Shown: positions 22,201 through 33,767 of the stretch, piece after piece
Numbering within the stretch: position 1 is the first letter of the stretch
Layout: every line of letters starts with the position of its first letter
Origin: Cardiocondyla obscurior
Lineage: Eukaryota; Arthropoda; Insecta; Hymenoptera; Formicidae
Reading direction: 5' to 3'
DNA length: 64,000 nt
NCBI RefSeq assembly: GCF_019399895.1
Contig: NC_091879.1
Location: 1 to 64,000 of the forward strand
Made by a program: the position numbers and the translations under genes
Notes under the pieces: generated by a model
What the model was told of the DNA's origin: nothing
Database searches by the model: none
What the model saw: only the letters and a program-made list of their open reading frames with translations

Positions 22201-23981
22201 TATAAATAATGAACACATTTATGAATTTTTGTTTTATATTAATATAAAAAGAAAATATATACGTTCCTTAAATGTAGATAATATATATAATGTATAGTGG
22301 TGTATAATATATTTTATATTTATATTTTCATATTTTGCAGTAAACACTCGGTAAATAATATCGTGGTTTGTACATGTAAATTTTGTAATATTGAATTATT
22401 CTAATGTCAGATCCTTCTTTGAGATTGTTAAATTAATTAAGAATACGTATGCAGAGATTTATCAATAATATAAAATATAATAAATACAATTTTATATAAA
22501 CTATTACCGCTATAATAATATACAATTTGGCGTAAATTAAAATGTTAATAATTTAGAATTATTTAATAAAATTATATAAAACTAAAAGAATTAGAATAAT
22601 TCAATGATTAACGAATATTCGCAGTGTTATCAAAATTAACCGAGTGTTCATTACTTTTGTATATATGGACGGAAAATTACGTTGTAGTTTACACTAGCAC
22701 GTTACATAATACTTATTCGTTATTATTATCATTTGTTATCAATTCTTAATCGTTATTAGTAAATTGTAGCATGCTACAATATATAATATATAACATAAGC
22801 ATATATTCATTAATCTATCAAATCTTAAAAGGCTCCTTGCATTTTTCTGTTTTTAATTTCTCTATTAAAAAGAAAGATGTGAAGATTATTTCATTTTTAC
22901 CCAATTGAGCTGCTCATTTGGCTCACTTTATGACGTTTAAATAAATGTCAACTTAATTTCTTATTTTGTTATTTAGAAACATTGATTAAAATCCAATTAA
23001 AGTTACATTTAAACCAATAAAGAACGCAGACATCTCGTAAAAGTACTTGATAGATTAATACTGAATATTTTTGCGTTTTTTTGTCCAAAATGTACAACTT
23101 CCTATCTTGCATTAGATTAATATTCGTGTACTTTTAGATTTGCGTATTCTCGATATCTTAGATTGTGTTCACAAAGCATAAAAATAGTATAGCATAAACA
23201 TCTGTCATTTTTTGTTTCAACAATTCTTTTTTCAACTGCTGATTTAATAATCATCTATATAGAAATTCAACGTGTGTATATGATACATTCCAAATTATTT
23301 TGCCTATTTCGAAAATATATTGTGGAATGAGGTAGAATATTATTCTAAAATTATAAAGTAGAGACTTGACAATTTCACAAATAAAAAACGGGCATTTAAC
23401 ATAAAAAATTTTAATATCATAAAAATGATAGTAAAAAAGAAAGTATATAAAAATATAAAAATGACATGTATATATACATAATTAGATAATTAAAAATAAT
23501 ATATTGTCCGTGAATTTAAAAGCAAAGCATCACTACCATGTATTGAAAAATGCATATTAAAAGTAAAATAGAGTACTCTTTTAAAAGATGAAAGTTATAC
23601 CGAAATCATTATATATTCTGCATATTTAGATCAAATGCAAATTAGTTTCAGTCTCCTTATAGTACCATAATCTTTCTTAAAAAATAATTATGGAAGTACT
23701 CAAGTGCTGAATTATAATGCTTTTAAAACGCTAAGAAGCATCTACATATTAAGTAGCACAAATAATGTAACAATATTAATTTTTGGCCCATCAAAAATTA
23801 ATTCAACAAATCATAAGTGATTATTCTGTTGCGTAGAAAAGACCTTATAATATTATATTTTATTTAACGCTTGCTTTAATCTCCATTAAACTCTTTAGCT
23901 CTTTCGTATTTAAGAGAACACACTGTATGAAATCACGGTTATTAACCATTGTAATCTTCGCTTACTAAAGATTACTTTGTA
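22201..23981. other. AT-rich spacer between subtelomere and Contactin
   Basis: About 1.8 kb of strongly AT-rich unique sequence. I see no coding potential, tandem repeat or RNA gene. The proximal part presumably contains the Contactin 3' untranslated region, since the stop codon is at 23982-23984 on the minus strand and tttatt (AATAAA on the minus strand) occurs near 23858. Confidence 0.6.
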
Positions 23982-24627
23982 TTATATTGTATAGCCGTAG
24001 ATTCGTAAAAATATTAAAAAAGCTAATCCCAGAATGGCATCTAAGCCTTTATTTTCTGCACCGCTTCTGAAGGCTGCGGCATCGCCCATTTGGAATGTAT
24101 GAGTAGGACTCGACATACGACCGTCACCGCCGTTACTGAATGCGAGTACTCTTAAATGATACGCCTTGCCTGGGCTTAGATTTTTTATGTCGGCTTCTAA
24201 CTTGGAACCACCTGGTATAATCGTGTCGTTTGCTGTGCTCATGTCTTGATCAACTTCCCATACGCGTATTTTGTATCCGATCAGCGGCTCTTCCTCCAAA
24301 CTCGGTTGCACATAACGCCAAACCACTCTCACCGTTGATGGATTTACGCCGTATACGTTCACTGATGATGGCGGTTTTTGCGGCGCCTTACGATAAGTTC
24401 GTTCTAAATACCGTTCGCTCTCTGGGCCTTCTCCGGCTGAGTTATAGGCCATCACCTTTAAGAAATTTATGATCCTCGTTTAAATATATTATTCATTAAT
24501 TTATATTTTAAAGATTTTTCTCCATACGTATTTTTTTTAATTAAATAACACAATAAATATTTTAAACGGTTAATTGGCAGCTTAATATTTTAATTAACAT
24601 TTTTAATAGATATTTATATAAGTAAAG

Positions 24628-24664
<37 letters not shown>

Positions 24665-27103
24665 ACCTTTACATAGTAATATGTATCTGGCTGCAATCCA
24701 ACGACTAGTGACCAAGGACGAGTGGTGCGAGACAAGTAATATGTGGCATCCTCTTCGCGATTATTCTCTTTCCAGTATTTAATTCTGTGGCCGATTAACT
24801 TGCCTCGCACTCGTTCGCGGGTCTGCTCGATTGGTATCCAACTGACATTCAAACTCGTGCTGTTATAGCTCATAGCAAACGTTTGTTGTGGAGCGACTTG
24901 TGGCATGTCTTCCGCGCTGTACACTGTTTTGATTTCGGATATCGGGCCCTCACCCATTGCATTAATCGCTTGTACTTTTACTTCATATTCCGTGTAATAA
25001 TACTTTGGTTGTATCGCCACAACACTACTACCAACATTGCCATATTCCTTTAAGGAAAGTGATTGAAACTCTTTATCGTGTCCTTTACGACGCCAGAATA
25101 TCTTGTAATATACTCCAGGACCATTTTGATCGGATGAACTTAGCGGATCCCATGTAATCGTAAGATCACCGATTTTTCCTCCACCGCCACTGATATTCGA
25201 CGGCGCTTTCATAGGTTTATCGGATGGAGTGCTGTACTGAGGTGAGGGAACCGATGGTGGACCATACCCAAATTCGTTACAGGCAAGCACACGGAATTCA
25301 TACGTAGAATATGGGTTTAAAACATTTTCTATATATGCCTCTTTTCGTCCGTTGTATCTATCCATTTCGATAGCCGTAATATCTAAAAAGAAAAAAAAAA
25401 TATATAAACGTGTTTGCATAAAATAAAATTATACAAAGCAAACTACAAAGGAGTTTGTATATTAAATTAAAAATCACATATTGACGACATTATCATTATT
25501 AAAATTTATTAATTAAAAATTATGTAAAGATTAAACTCACTTTCTGCAAGAGAAAACCATGTGCGATTCCAATTCGTCCGCGCGCTAATTGTATACATAA
25601 ATATCGGTTTTCCATTCAAAGCACCGTCAGTCCATCGTAATGTAGCCGAAGTTTTAACGATATTCACAACTTGTACTCCACCAGGCGGTCCTGGTGGTCC
25701 GTGTACAATCAGAGTGAGCTTACTTGATATTTCACCAACAGCGCTTCTCAAAATACATTCGTAATCGCCAGCTTCGGCAAAAGTGGTATTTATAATATCC
25801 AGATATTCACCGCCGACACGTAACCGTGGATTATTTTGTAAATCCTTGTTACGGATACGCATACCATTATGCGTCCAGATATATGCTACATCCAACATTT
25901 CGTCTGTTTGAGCCAAACAACGCAACGTTAGATTCTGATTATAATTCAAAACTATTAGTGGTGGCAGTCTCTGAATAAATTGTGGTCCGCCTACATAAAA
26001 AATAAAATTTGCTGTTATATCTGTGATAAGACATATTTTAATAATTAATTTATGATATAATATACTCTGTTAATATTTATATGCATAAATAATTTCTCTT
26101 GTAAACAGAATTGATGAATTTGTGAGTTTATAACGTGCTTAGCATTAAATAATTATTTAAGTTAATTAACTCACGTAATACAATTAATCTTCCACGAGTT
26201 TCATCACTTCCGTACATATTTTTTGCTGTACACACATACGTTCCCTCGTCGTCTCGCGACACTGGACTGATAATAAGATTTCCAGTATTGAGAATTATTC
26301 GTCTACCACCCGATCCAATTACATTCCCATCTTTCTTCCACGTAAATGTCGGTCTGGGCGCAGCTTCAGGTTTGCATACTATTGTGACGTTACCTCCTTC
26401 TGCTGCATATGTCTCCGATTCCATAGGCCGTTTTTTAAAAGAAGGTTTCAAAGCTAAAATACATATTAAAAACAAAATAGCATACAATACATAATTAAAT
26501 AATCATGCGACAAAAATAATAATGTATCTACTACAATAATTGCACAGTTGAGTTTAAACAAATCTAAATACTTACATAAGACTCGGAGTTGAGCCGATGA
26601 GTATGTTGTTTTCAACTGATTCTTCGCGCGACATTGATACATGGCTTGATCTCTTTCGGGATCTAAATGCCGTATATTCATTACATTATCTTGTATAGTG
26701 TAACGATCTCGATCTTCAGGTGGCAAAGTATACATGTCCAAGAGTTCTCCATTTCTAAACCAACTGTAAGTGACGTCCGGTATGCCGAATGCTTCACAGG
26801 TCCAAGTTAAATCTGCTCGATTATCCATGTGCTTGTCGACTAAAGGAATGGTGAAATTAGGCGCCGCTTGAATAGTCAATCGTACAGAATTTTCGATAGA
26901 CAATCTGTCGTTATGCACTCGACAAACGTATTCGCCTTGATCCTCCACGCGTACACGTGGTATTATCAGTACCCGATTGTAATTTACCGTGTATGCACCA
27001 CGTGGTAAAACGGAACCCCTTCTCGTCCAATTGTACGATGGAACGGGACTGTAAAAATAAATTGTATATTATCCTATCTGAATTACCATTTATTAAATTA
27101 TAT

Positions 27104-27141
<38 letters not shown>

Positions 27142-29541
27142 TTACAGATTAACGCAATTGCATTCACTGCTATCAACGAAAGTGTCGTCACCGCCGATAT
27201 TATTAATTATACGAACCGCAGCCGGTTCGTCGGTCGCTTCGGAAGTTCCGACAAGTATGCGGCCGTTTTTTTTACGATTATTTCTTACGGGAGTGCGTTC
27301 GCGAGTGTCCAGTGCGCGGAAGGATGGCTCGTCACGTCCCATCTGAGAGGAGGAGCAAACTCAGGATGTGCATGATGCCCAGGGCATCATGCATCCGGCG
27401 GAGCAACTTTTAGGTAAGCATGCATTTTTTTAAATTAAATCTTTATAAAAAAATGTTTACCTTTTTTTTATTAATCTTATTAATTTACTGGCACGTCTAC
27501 ATTAATATTTTCCTTTTTATGTTACAGTCACCGGCAGAAATCTACAACTCCGCTGACGCTCATGCAGATCGGTAAGTCTACTAATTTTTTTCATTTCAGG
27601 ATTTTCTTTTTACAGGAGTGCCGAAATATAACGCGCGAAAGTGAAGAGTAATTTTCGCGAATTGTAAAATCACGGTCGGGGTGCTCGCGAGTGACTTGTG
27701 CGCGGAAGGTCCCATCTGAGAGGAGGAGCAGGGCCTCGGATAGGCATCATGCATCCGGCGGAGCAACTTTTAGGTAAATATAAATTTTTAAAATAAAATC
27801 TTTAATTAAAAAAAAATATTTCCTTTTTTAATTAACTTTACTACTAATTGATATACCAGCATCTCTACATTAATATTTTGCATTTTATGTTACAGTCACC
27901 GGCAGAATTCTACAACTCCGCTGAAAGCTCATGCAGATTGGTAAGTCGCATGATTTTCTTTTGTAGTTTGTAATTGGGATCTTTTAAAAAATAGCGCTTG
28001 CGTAACACAAGAATGGTTTCTTCTAGCAATTATAAAATTAATATATTCGCAAACATTTAAAATAAAATATTGTGAGCTACTTACTATCCGAACGCGATGC
28101 ATTCCAGTCGAACTTCTTCTCCAGCTACTGGTGCTTCAGGAAATGCTTTTGGAAAATTGTTAGGAAATTTCAACTGCTGGAAAGAGGCTGAAAAAGTTTA
28201 TAAAGATGTTATGTTCATTAAGTATTATTTCCTATTCTATTTTTAAGACAATTTAAAAATAATTACAATGCATATCCACTTTTAGTGGAAAGAATGGCCC
28301 GTTACGTCCTGTATCAGACGCAACGCTTTGAACGTTGCACGAATAATTTCCTCGATCGATAGTTTCCAATGCGGAAAAATAAAGTGCTCCATCGTGTGAA
28401 ACAAATACACGTTTATCTTCTTCAACAAAATTAGGGAAGTAATCACGCGCCCAATAATATTTAACGCCAGGAAAATGTTGTGGAGGATCACAATAAACTG
28501 CTTTGCCCCAATGATTATCTCCACGTTCCTCGGAACGTTTTAAATTAAATTCTAAAATATATCCAAACGATAATTCAACACTCTCAGATATAATTGTGCC
28601 AAATTTGTTGGTTGCCTTACAATGATATGAACCACGATCTTCTGTCTGTAAATAATGAATATAATTGTCTAAAACAATATCTTTCAGTATCATTTTTAAA
28701 AAATTAAAAAGATTTTTACCTGTTCTGGCTCATAAATAATTAATGTTCCGCCACTCACTGTATATCTACTATTAGTAAGAGGATCTATTTTTGTTGCAAC
28801 AAGTCGGTCATTCTCATAATCTTCTTTAAACCATTCGTAAGTAGGCGTAGGATATCCTCCAGCCAAACAGCTCAGCGAAACATCGTTGTTTATTCTTCTT
28901 TTCGACACATCAAATACTTTACTTATTGGTTGCTTTATGAAATATGGCCCTCTTGGTATTTGAAGGGGATTATCGATGTCAATTCCATATTGATAAGTTC
29001 GATCGTCGTCAACCAAGTTATGAAGAGTAGCTATAGGTGCTTCACAGATATACAGTAACTCTTCTCTTCCAGTGACCTTTTCCAGTCCCCAACGCTGGAG
29101 ATTATTGGAATATGAATAGGCCAAGTAATCTCTCCCAAATACATTGTCATTAGGCTCAGGCAGAAAGGCATTGTCCATGTTAATCATTGTTGTACTGTCT
29201 GCTTCATTTATCCATAGGCCACTCTGTAGTTTTACCCCAGTATACCACCTCCGATGTTGTGGATCTTGCCATAGCAGCTGATAAAGAATAAACCCATGCT
29301 CCTCTATTGAATTAATGGCGAGTAAGTCGCTCTGAAAAGCTTGGCAATTTTTACGAGCGTCTTCCCGGGGTCTCAGTGGGCTCTTAATAAACCGATAACA
29401 AGATTCTTGGAATCGCATCCAATGCTGAGGACACTCATAAAGTTGCTCTCCATATCTGACGTTTTGTGCGAGCGCAGAAAATGAGTAGATTAGAGACAAC
29501 CCCGCGATAATAAACGAACGACACATCGTTCTAAATTCCAT
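23982..29541 (-). CDS. Cont: Contactin: C-type lectin, six Ig, four FN3, GPI anchor
   Basis: Cell-surface adhesion protein; in Drosophila, Contactin acts with Neurexin IV and Neuroglian at septate junctions. Exons in gene order: 29541-28720, 28645-28267, 28187-28085, 27048-26576, 26453-26175, 25990-25541, 25382-24667, 24455-23982. They sum to 3,696 nt (1,231 aa), frame intact, somewhat shorter than the fly protein. A signal peptide (MCRSFIIAGLSLIYSFSALA) is followed by a C-type lectin domain (about residues 35-180, cysteines paired around YECPQHW and LYICE). Then come six Ig domains (for example DRGSYHC, GEYVCRV, GTYVCTA) and four FN3 domains (EFRVLACNEFG, YEVKVQAINAMGEGP, YHLRVLAFSNGG). The C-terminus is a hydrophobic tail after GAENKG, as expected for GPI attachment. 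The first ATG is 29541; a second in-frame ATG at 29526 sits right before the signal peptide. Introns are short and often homopolymer-rich. Confidence 0.95.
27108..27960 (+). other. Duplicated spliced-looking element nested in a Contactin intron
   Basis: On the strand opposite Contactin, inside the 27049-28084 intron, two related modules occur. Module A: T33, gttacag, exon-like 27148-27413 ending ttttag|gtaagc, then an intron to gttacag at 27527 and exon-like 27528-27571 ending gatcg|gtaagt. Module B: tacag, 27616-27773 ending ttttag|gtaaat, then tacag at 27895 and 27896-27940 ending gattg|gtaagt. Exon-like parts of the two modules are nearly identical at their ends; the introns differ by many substitutions and indels. 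Joining the two exons in either module gives the same 17-codon frame starting at atgcatccggcg. It could be a nested non-coding gene, a short-peptide gene, or a fragment of a mobile element. Confidence 0.55.
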
Positions 29542-30410
29542 TTCGCGTCTATACAACGAACATTTTACGGTTCCTGCAAATTTCGAGTAATATTAACATT
29601 ATCAATCTCGATTGAGAGTATTATAATTTCTGAATATACCTTCGGAAAACACAACAGAACTGACAAAATGTAGTTCTCAGGACACTCCCCGTCAATACCC
29701 AGTTGGTTAATTCGGTAGTCTCGTTTCACACCTTGTGGAATAGCTCGACCGAGGCGTTTGCTGCGAACGCAAATAACAAGGCTTCATTCACTTAAACGTC
29801 CTGGGGGGTTGGGGGGGAGGGGGTGTTACGCTGCGAATAAAATGGTCATGTAAATGAATAATAAAATAAAAAGATACATTAAATAAAAGCACGCAGCATC
29901 CAAGCTAATACAAATGCAACGCTACATCGCTAGACACTCCCTGTATGAATGACGAACGGTAACGAAAATTGTCGTATATTGCCGAAGTTTAACGAACGTT
30001 TCAACGCCTTTTGATGCACTCAAGTGTATCTATGTGTGCATTTTTGTTCGTGAAATAAAGGTTGCTTTTTAGCAACAGGTCCATTGAATAAGAACCTTTA
30101 AGTACGGGCTTTAAATTATTATGCAGTCGCCAATCTATGTAGCACATCCATGATGGTGACTCGCAAAATCTCTTGAATGTTCATCCTAACCAATAATCTG
30201 AAGTGGAGATGCGAGAATAGACAAAAGGACACGCGAAGTGAAAACTTTTTCAAGCGGCTAAAAAGCCTTTTATTTCATATAAAGGAGAAGTGTCGGACGA
30301 TCTCGCAGCTAAAAGCACGTTAGAGTAGAAAGAGTAGAATCTGTGGCGAGTTTTACTGAACAAAAAACTGTGTTTGTTTCGTGTATCAATTTACAAAACA
30401 AGTTAATAAA
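29542..30410. promoter_or_regulatory. Divergent Contactin / Rpn1 intergenic region
   Basis: 869 bp separate the start codons of Contactin (-) and Rpn1 (+), so both promoters and 5' UTRs must lie here, unless a distal 5' exon exists. A G-run cluster at 29803-29823 (runs of 6, 7 and 5 G) could form a quadruplex on the + strand. The ~100 bp before 30411 reads as an ordinary AT-rich 5' leader ending gttaataaaatg. I see no clear TATA box that decides either start. Confidence 0.6.
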
Positions 30411-33400
30411 ATGCCGGAGAGCACCACCAAAACGGAGGCGAAACCATTGAAGGAAGTGAAGAACGGCAAGGAGGATGATAAAAATGAATTGGTGAGAGAT
30501 TAACCTGCGTCGCGTATTAATATCATCGCGTTATAATCCAAAGAAGGGTTTAGTTGATTAAATTTGCATTTAGCATCCCGGTATCGGAATGTAAATAAAA
30601 TTATTTATTTAATGCGTGATTTTGTACGAAAATCTTAATTAAAAAAATTTTTTTTTTTTACGCACCAACAATTTGTCACATCATCCGGTATACGTTTTAT
30701 AAGGAATATATGAAAAATAAATTTTCCTTCTTTAGTCGGAAGAGGATAAGCTTCTGCAGGAGGAGTTAACTTTACTTGTGGAACGCCTGCAAGATGCCAA
30801 TACTAAGCTACATTATCCTGCCTTAGAATCTCTGCGTTCGCATATTCGTGCATCGACGACGTCAATGACCAGTGTACCAAAGCCATTAAAATTCATGCGA
30901 CCTCATTACGATACGATGAAAAATATACATGAAAAAATGATCAATGTAAGATGCAAGGAATTATGTTCAGACATTATTTCGGTTCTGGCAATGACTATGG
31001 GCGAGGGCCGAGAGTGCTTAAAATACAGGCTCACAGGCTCTGCACTGGCAATCGGCGAATGGGGACATGAATACGTTAGACATTTATCGGGAGAATTGGC
31101 GGGCGAATGGGACGAAGTTACCGGCGATAATGTTGAAGCAACAAACAAAAAATTAATTGCTTTAGTGCACGAAATTGTACCTTATAATATGGCACATAAC
31201 GCAGAAACCGAAGCGTGTGACCTTCTAATGGAAATCGAAAGATTAGATTTGCTTGAACAGTACGTCGATGAGAGCGTATATCAGCGAGTGTGTCTCTATC
31301 TTACAAGCTGTGTATCGTATGTAGCGGATCCGGAAAATAGTACCCTTCTTCATGTATCTTGTAAATTATACCGGAAATTCGGGCAATATCCGCAAGCAAT
31401 TAGATTGGCAATGCAATTGAATGATTTACCTCTCATTGAATCGATCTTCACAAACTGTCGAGATCTGTAAGAATAATAATCTTTTATTAAAAAAATGTTT
31501 TAATTTTATCAAGACTATTTTTAAACAATAATTATATTTTTAAGTAAAATATTAAAATTTTTACGTGTGTTCTTTTTAGCTCTGTGCAAAAGCAACTGGC
31601 CTTTATGCTGGGTCGTCAACAAATTTTCCTAGAACTCCACGAGGCTACAATAGAGGACGACGATCTGTTCGAGATTATGTCCAACTCTCATTTGAACAAT
31701 CACTTTCTAAATTTAGCACGCGAATTGGACATAATGGAGCCAAAAACGCCTGAGGACGTTTATAAATCGCATTTGGAAAATTCGCGACCGCCGTTCGGCG
31801 GTGGCCAAGTTGATTCAGCACGGCAAAATCTCGCGGCAAGTTTTGTCAACGGGTTTGTAAACGCCGCGTTTGGTCATGATAAATTATTGATCGAAGATGG
31901 CAACAAGTGGTTATACAAAAACAAGGAGCATGGAATGTTAAGTGCAACTGCATCCCTTGGTCTGATTCTATTGTGGGATGTCGACGGTGGCCTGACGCCA
32001 ATTGACAAATATCTTTACTCATCGGAAGACTACATCAAATCTGGCGCTTTATTAGCCTGTGGAATTGTCAATTGCGGCGTGAGAAACGAATGCGATCCTG
32101 CTTTGGCTCTACTTTCCGACTACGTATTGCATAGTAGCAACACTATGCGTATTGGAGCCATTGTCGGTCTAGGTATTGCATACGCCGGCTCTAATAGAGA
32201 AGGCGTGCTCGGCTTACTAACGCCGGTTCTCAGCGACACTAAATCAAGCTGGGAAGTATTAGGCATGACCGGTTTGGCGTTAGGAATGGTCGCTGCCGGT
32301 TCTTGCAATGCTTACGTGACCACAGCAATTATGCACACGCTAATGGATAAGTCAGAGTCTGATCTCAAAGATACGTACGCGCGGTTTTTGGCGCTTGGCT
32401 TGGGACTGTGCTTCCTGGGTAAACAAGAGGCAGCTGAAGCAATCATAGCAGCTTTAGAAATTGTTCATGAGCCATTCCGGTCAATGTCAACGACGCTGGT
32501 GGAGGTATGCGCATACGCCGGGACAGGAAATGTTCTCAAGATTCAACATTTATTGCACATCTGCTCGGAACATTACGAATCAAACAATGAAAAGGAAGAA
32601 AAGAGTGAGCGCAAAGATAAAGATAAGAAAGAAGAGAAAAAAGAGGAAAAAGAGAAGGATCTCAGTTCTCGGCAGGCCATCGCTGTTCTCGGTATTGCCT
32701 TAATCGCCATGGGAGAAGAAATCGGCGCCGAAATGGCTTATAGAACCTTCGGCCACCTTCTTCGCTACTGCGAGCCTGTAATTCGTCGCTCTGTGCCGCT
32801 TGCCCTGGGACTGATATCGGTATCGAATCCAAAACTAAATATTTTAGATACGCTGTCGAAATTTTCACACGACAGCGATCCTGAAGTGGCACACAATGCG
32901 ATATTTGCCATGGGTTTAGTAGGTGCCGGTACGAATAACGCGCGACTAGCTGCTATGCTGAGACAATTGGCTCAATTTCACGCAAAGGATCCTAACAATC
33001 TTTTCATGGTGCGTATCGCACAAGGATTAACACATTTGGGCAAAGGCACGCTTACTTTGTCACCTTATCACAGTGACCGACAGCTTCTCAGTCCAGTTGC
33101 CCTTGCCGGTCTTTTGTCGACGCTCATCGGATTTTTGGACGTTAAAAACAGTAAGCTATATGTTTTATCACATAGATACGTTTCTCACCATTTACAGTTC
33201 AATAATTGCAAACGTATAAATTTATTTTTAGATATGTATAAAATTAAACTATCACATTACGTGTGATTTATATTTACATAGACATAATATAATGTAATAA
33301 TTTTCAGTTATTCTTGGGCGTTCACATTATCTCCTATACACGCTGGCTGCTGCAATGCAGCCCAGGATGTTAGTGACATTCGACGAAGATTTAAATCCAC

Positions 33401-33609
33401 TGGCCGTGCCAGTAAGAGTCGGACTTGCCGTCGACGTTGTTGGCCAAGCAGGCAAACCGAAAACTATCACAGGCTTCCAGACGCACACCACACCGGTGCT
33501 GTTGGCATATGGCGAAAGAGCGGAGCTCGCTACCGAGGAGTACATACCATTGACACCAATCATGGAAGGTTTTGTAATTTTAAGAAAAAATCCGGACTTT
33601 ATACCTTAG
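30411..33609 (+). CDS. Rpn1: 26S proteasome non-ATPase subunit Rpn1 (PSMD2)
   Basis: The largest scaffold subunit of the 19S regulatory base; in known orthologues it docks ubiquitin-like shuttle factors and the deubiquitinase Ubp6/Usp14. Four exons: 30411-30491, 30736-31466, 31580-33150, 33308-33609, totalling 2,685 nt (894 aa; human PSMD2 is about 908). The N-terminus is charged and lysine/glutamate-rich. The helical region includes the motifs CRELCSD-like [19 protein letters not shown] and [19 protein letters not shown]. The toroid of PC repeats shows glycine/alanine helices such as [26 protein letters not shown] and [20 protein letters not shown]-type tract (about residues 607-634) interrupts the toroid, as in relatives. 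The C-terminus carries the conserved [20 protein letters not shown] and [10 protein letters not shown]. An AATAAA at 33675 can serve polyadenylation. Confidence 0.97.
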
Positions 33610-33736
33610 TCATCGTAATATTATTGTCGATTATCAATACCTCGTACTGACTTACATATAAGAAAGAATAATATAATAAAAATTTCTCGTTATATTCATT
33701 TTGAATATGCGAAAGATGTAATATCCTTCACACAAT

Positions 33737-33767
<31 letters not shown>

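Noticed and set aside
26957..27375. Plus-strand frames of 129 and 78 codons across Contactin exon 4 and its intron
   Set aside because: They read through poly-T and the Contactin coding exon in antisense. The splice-bounded nested element explains the region better.
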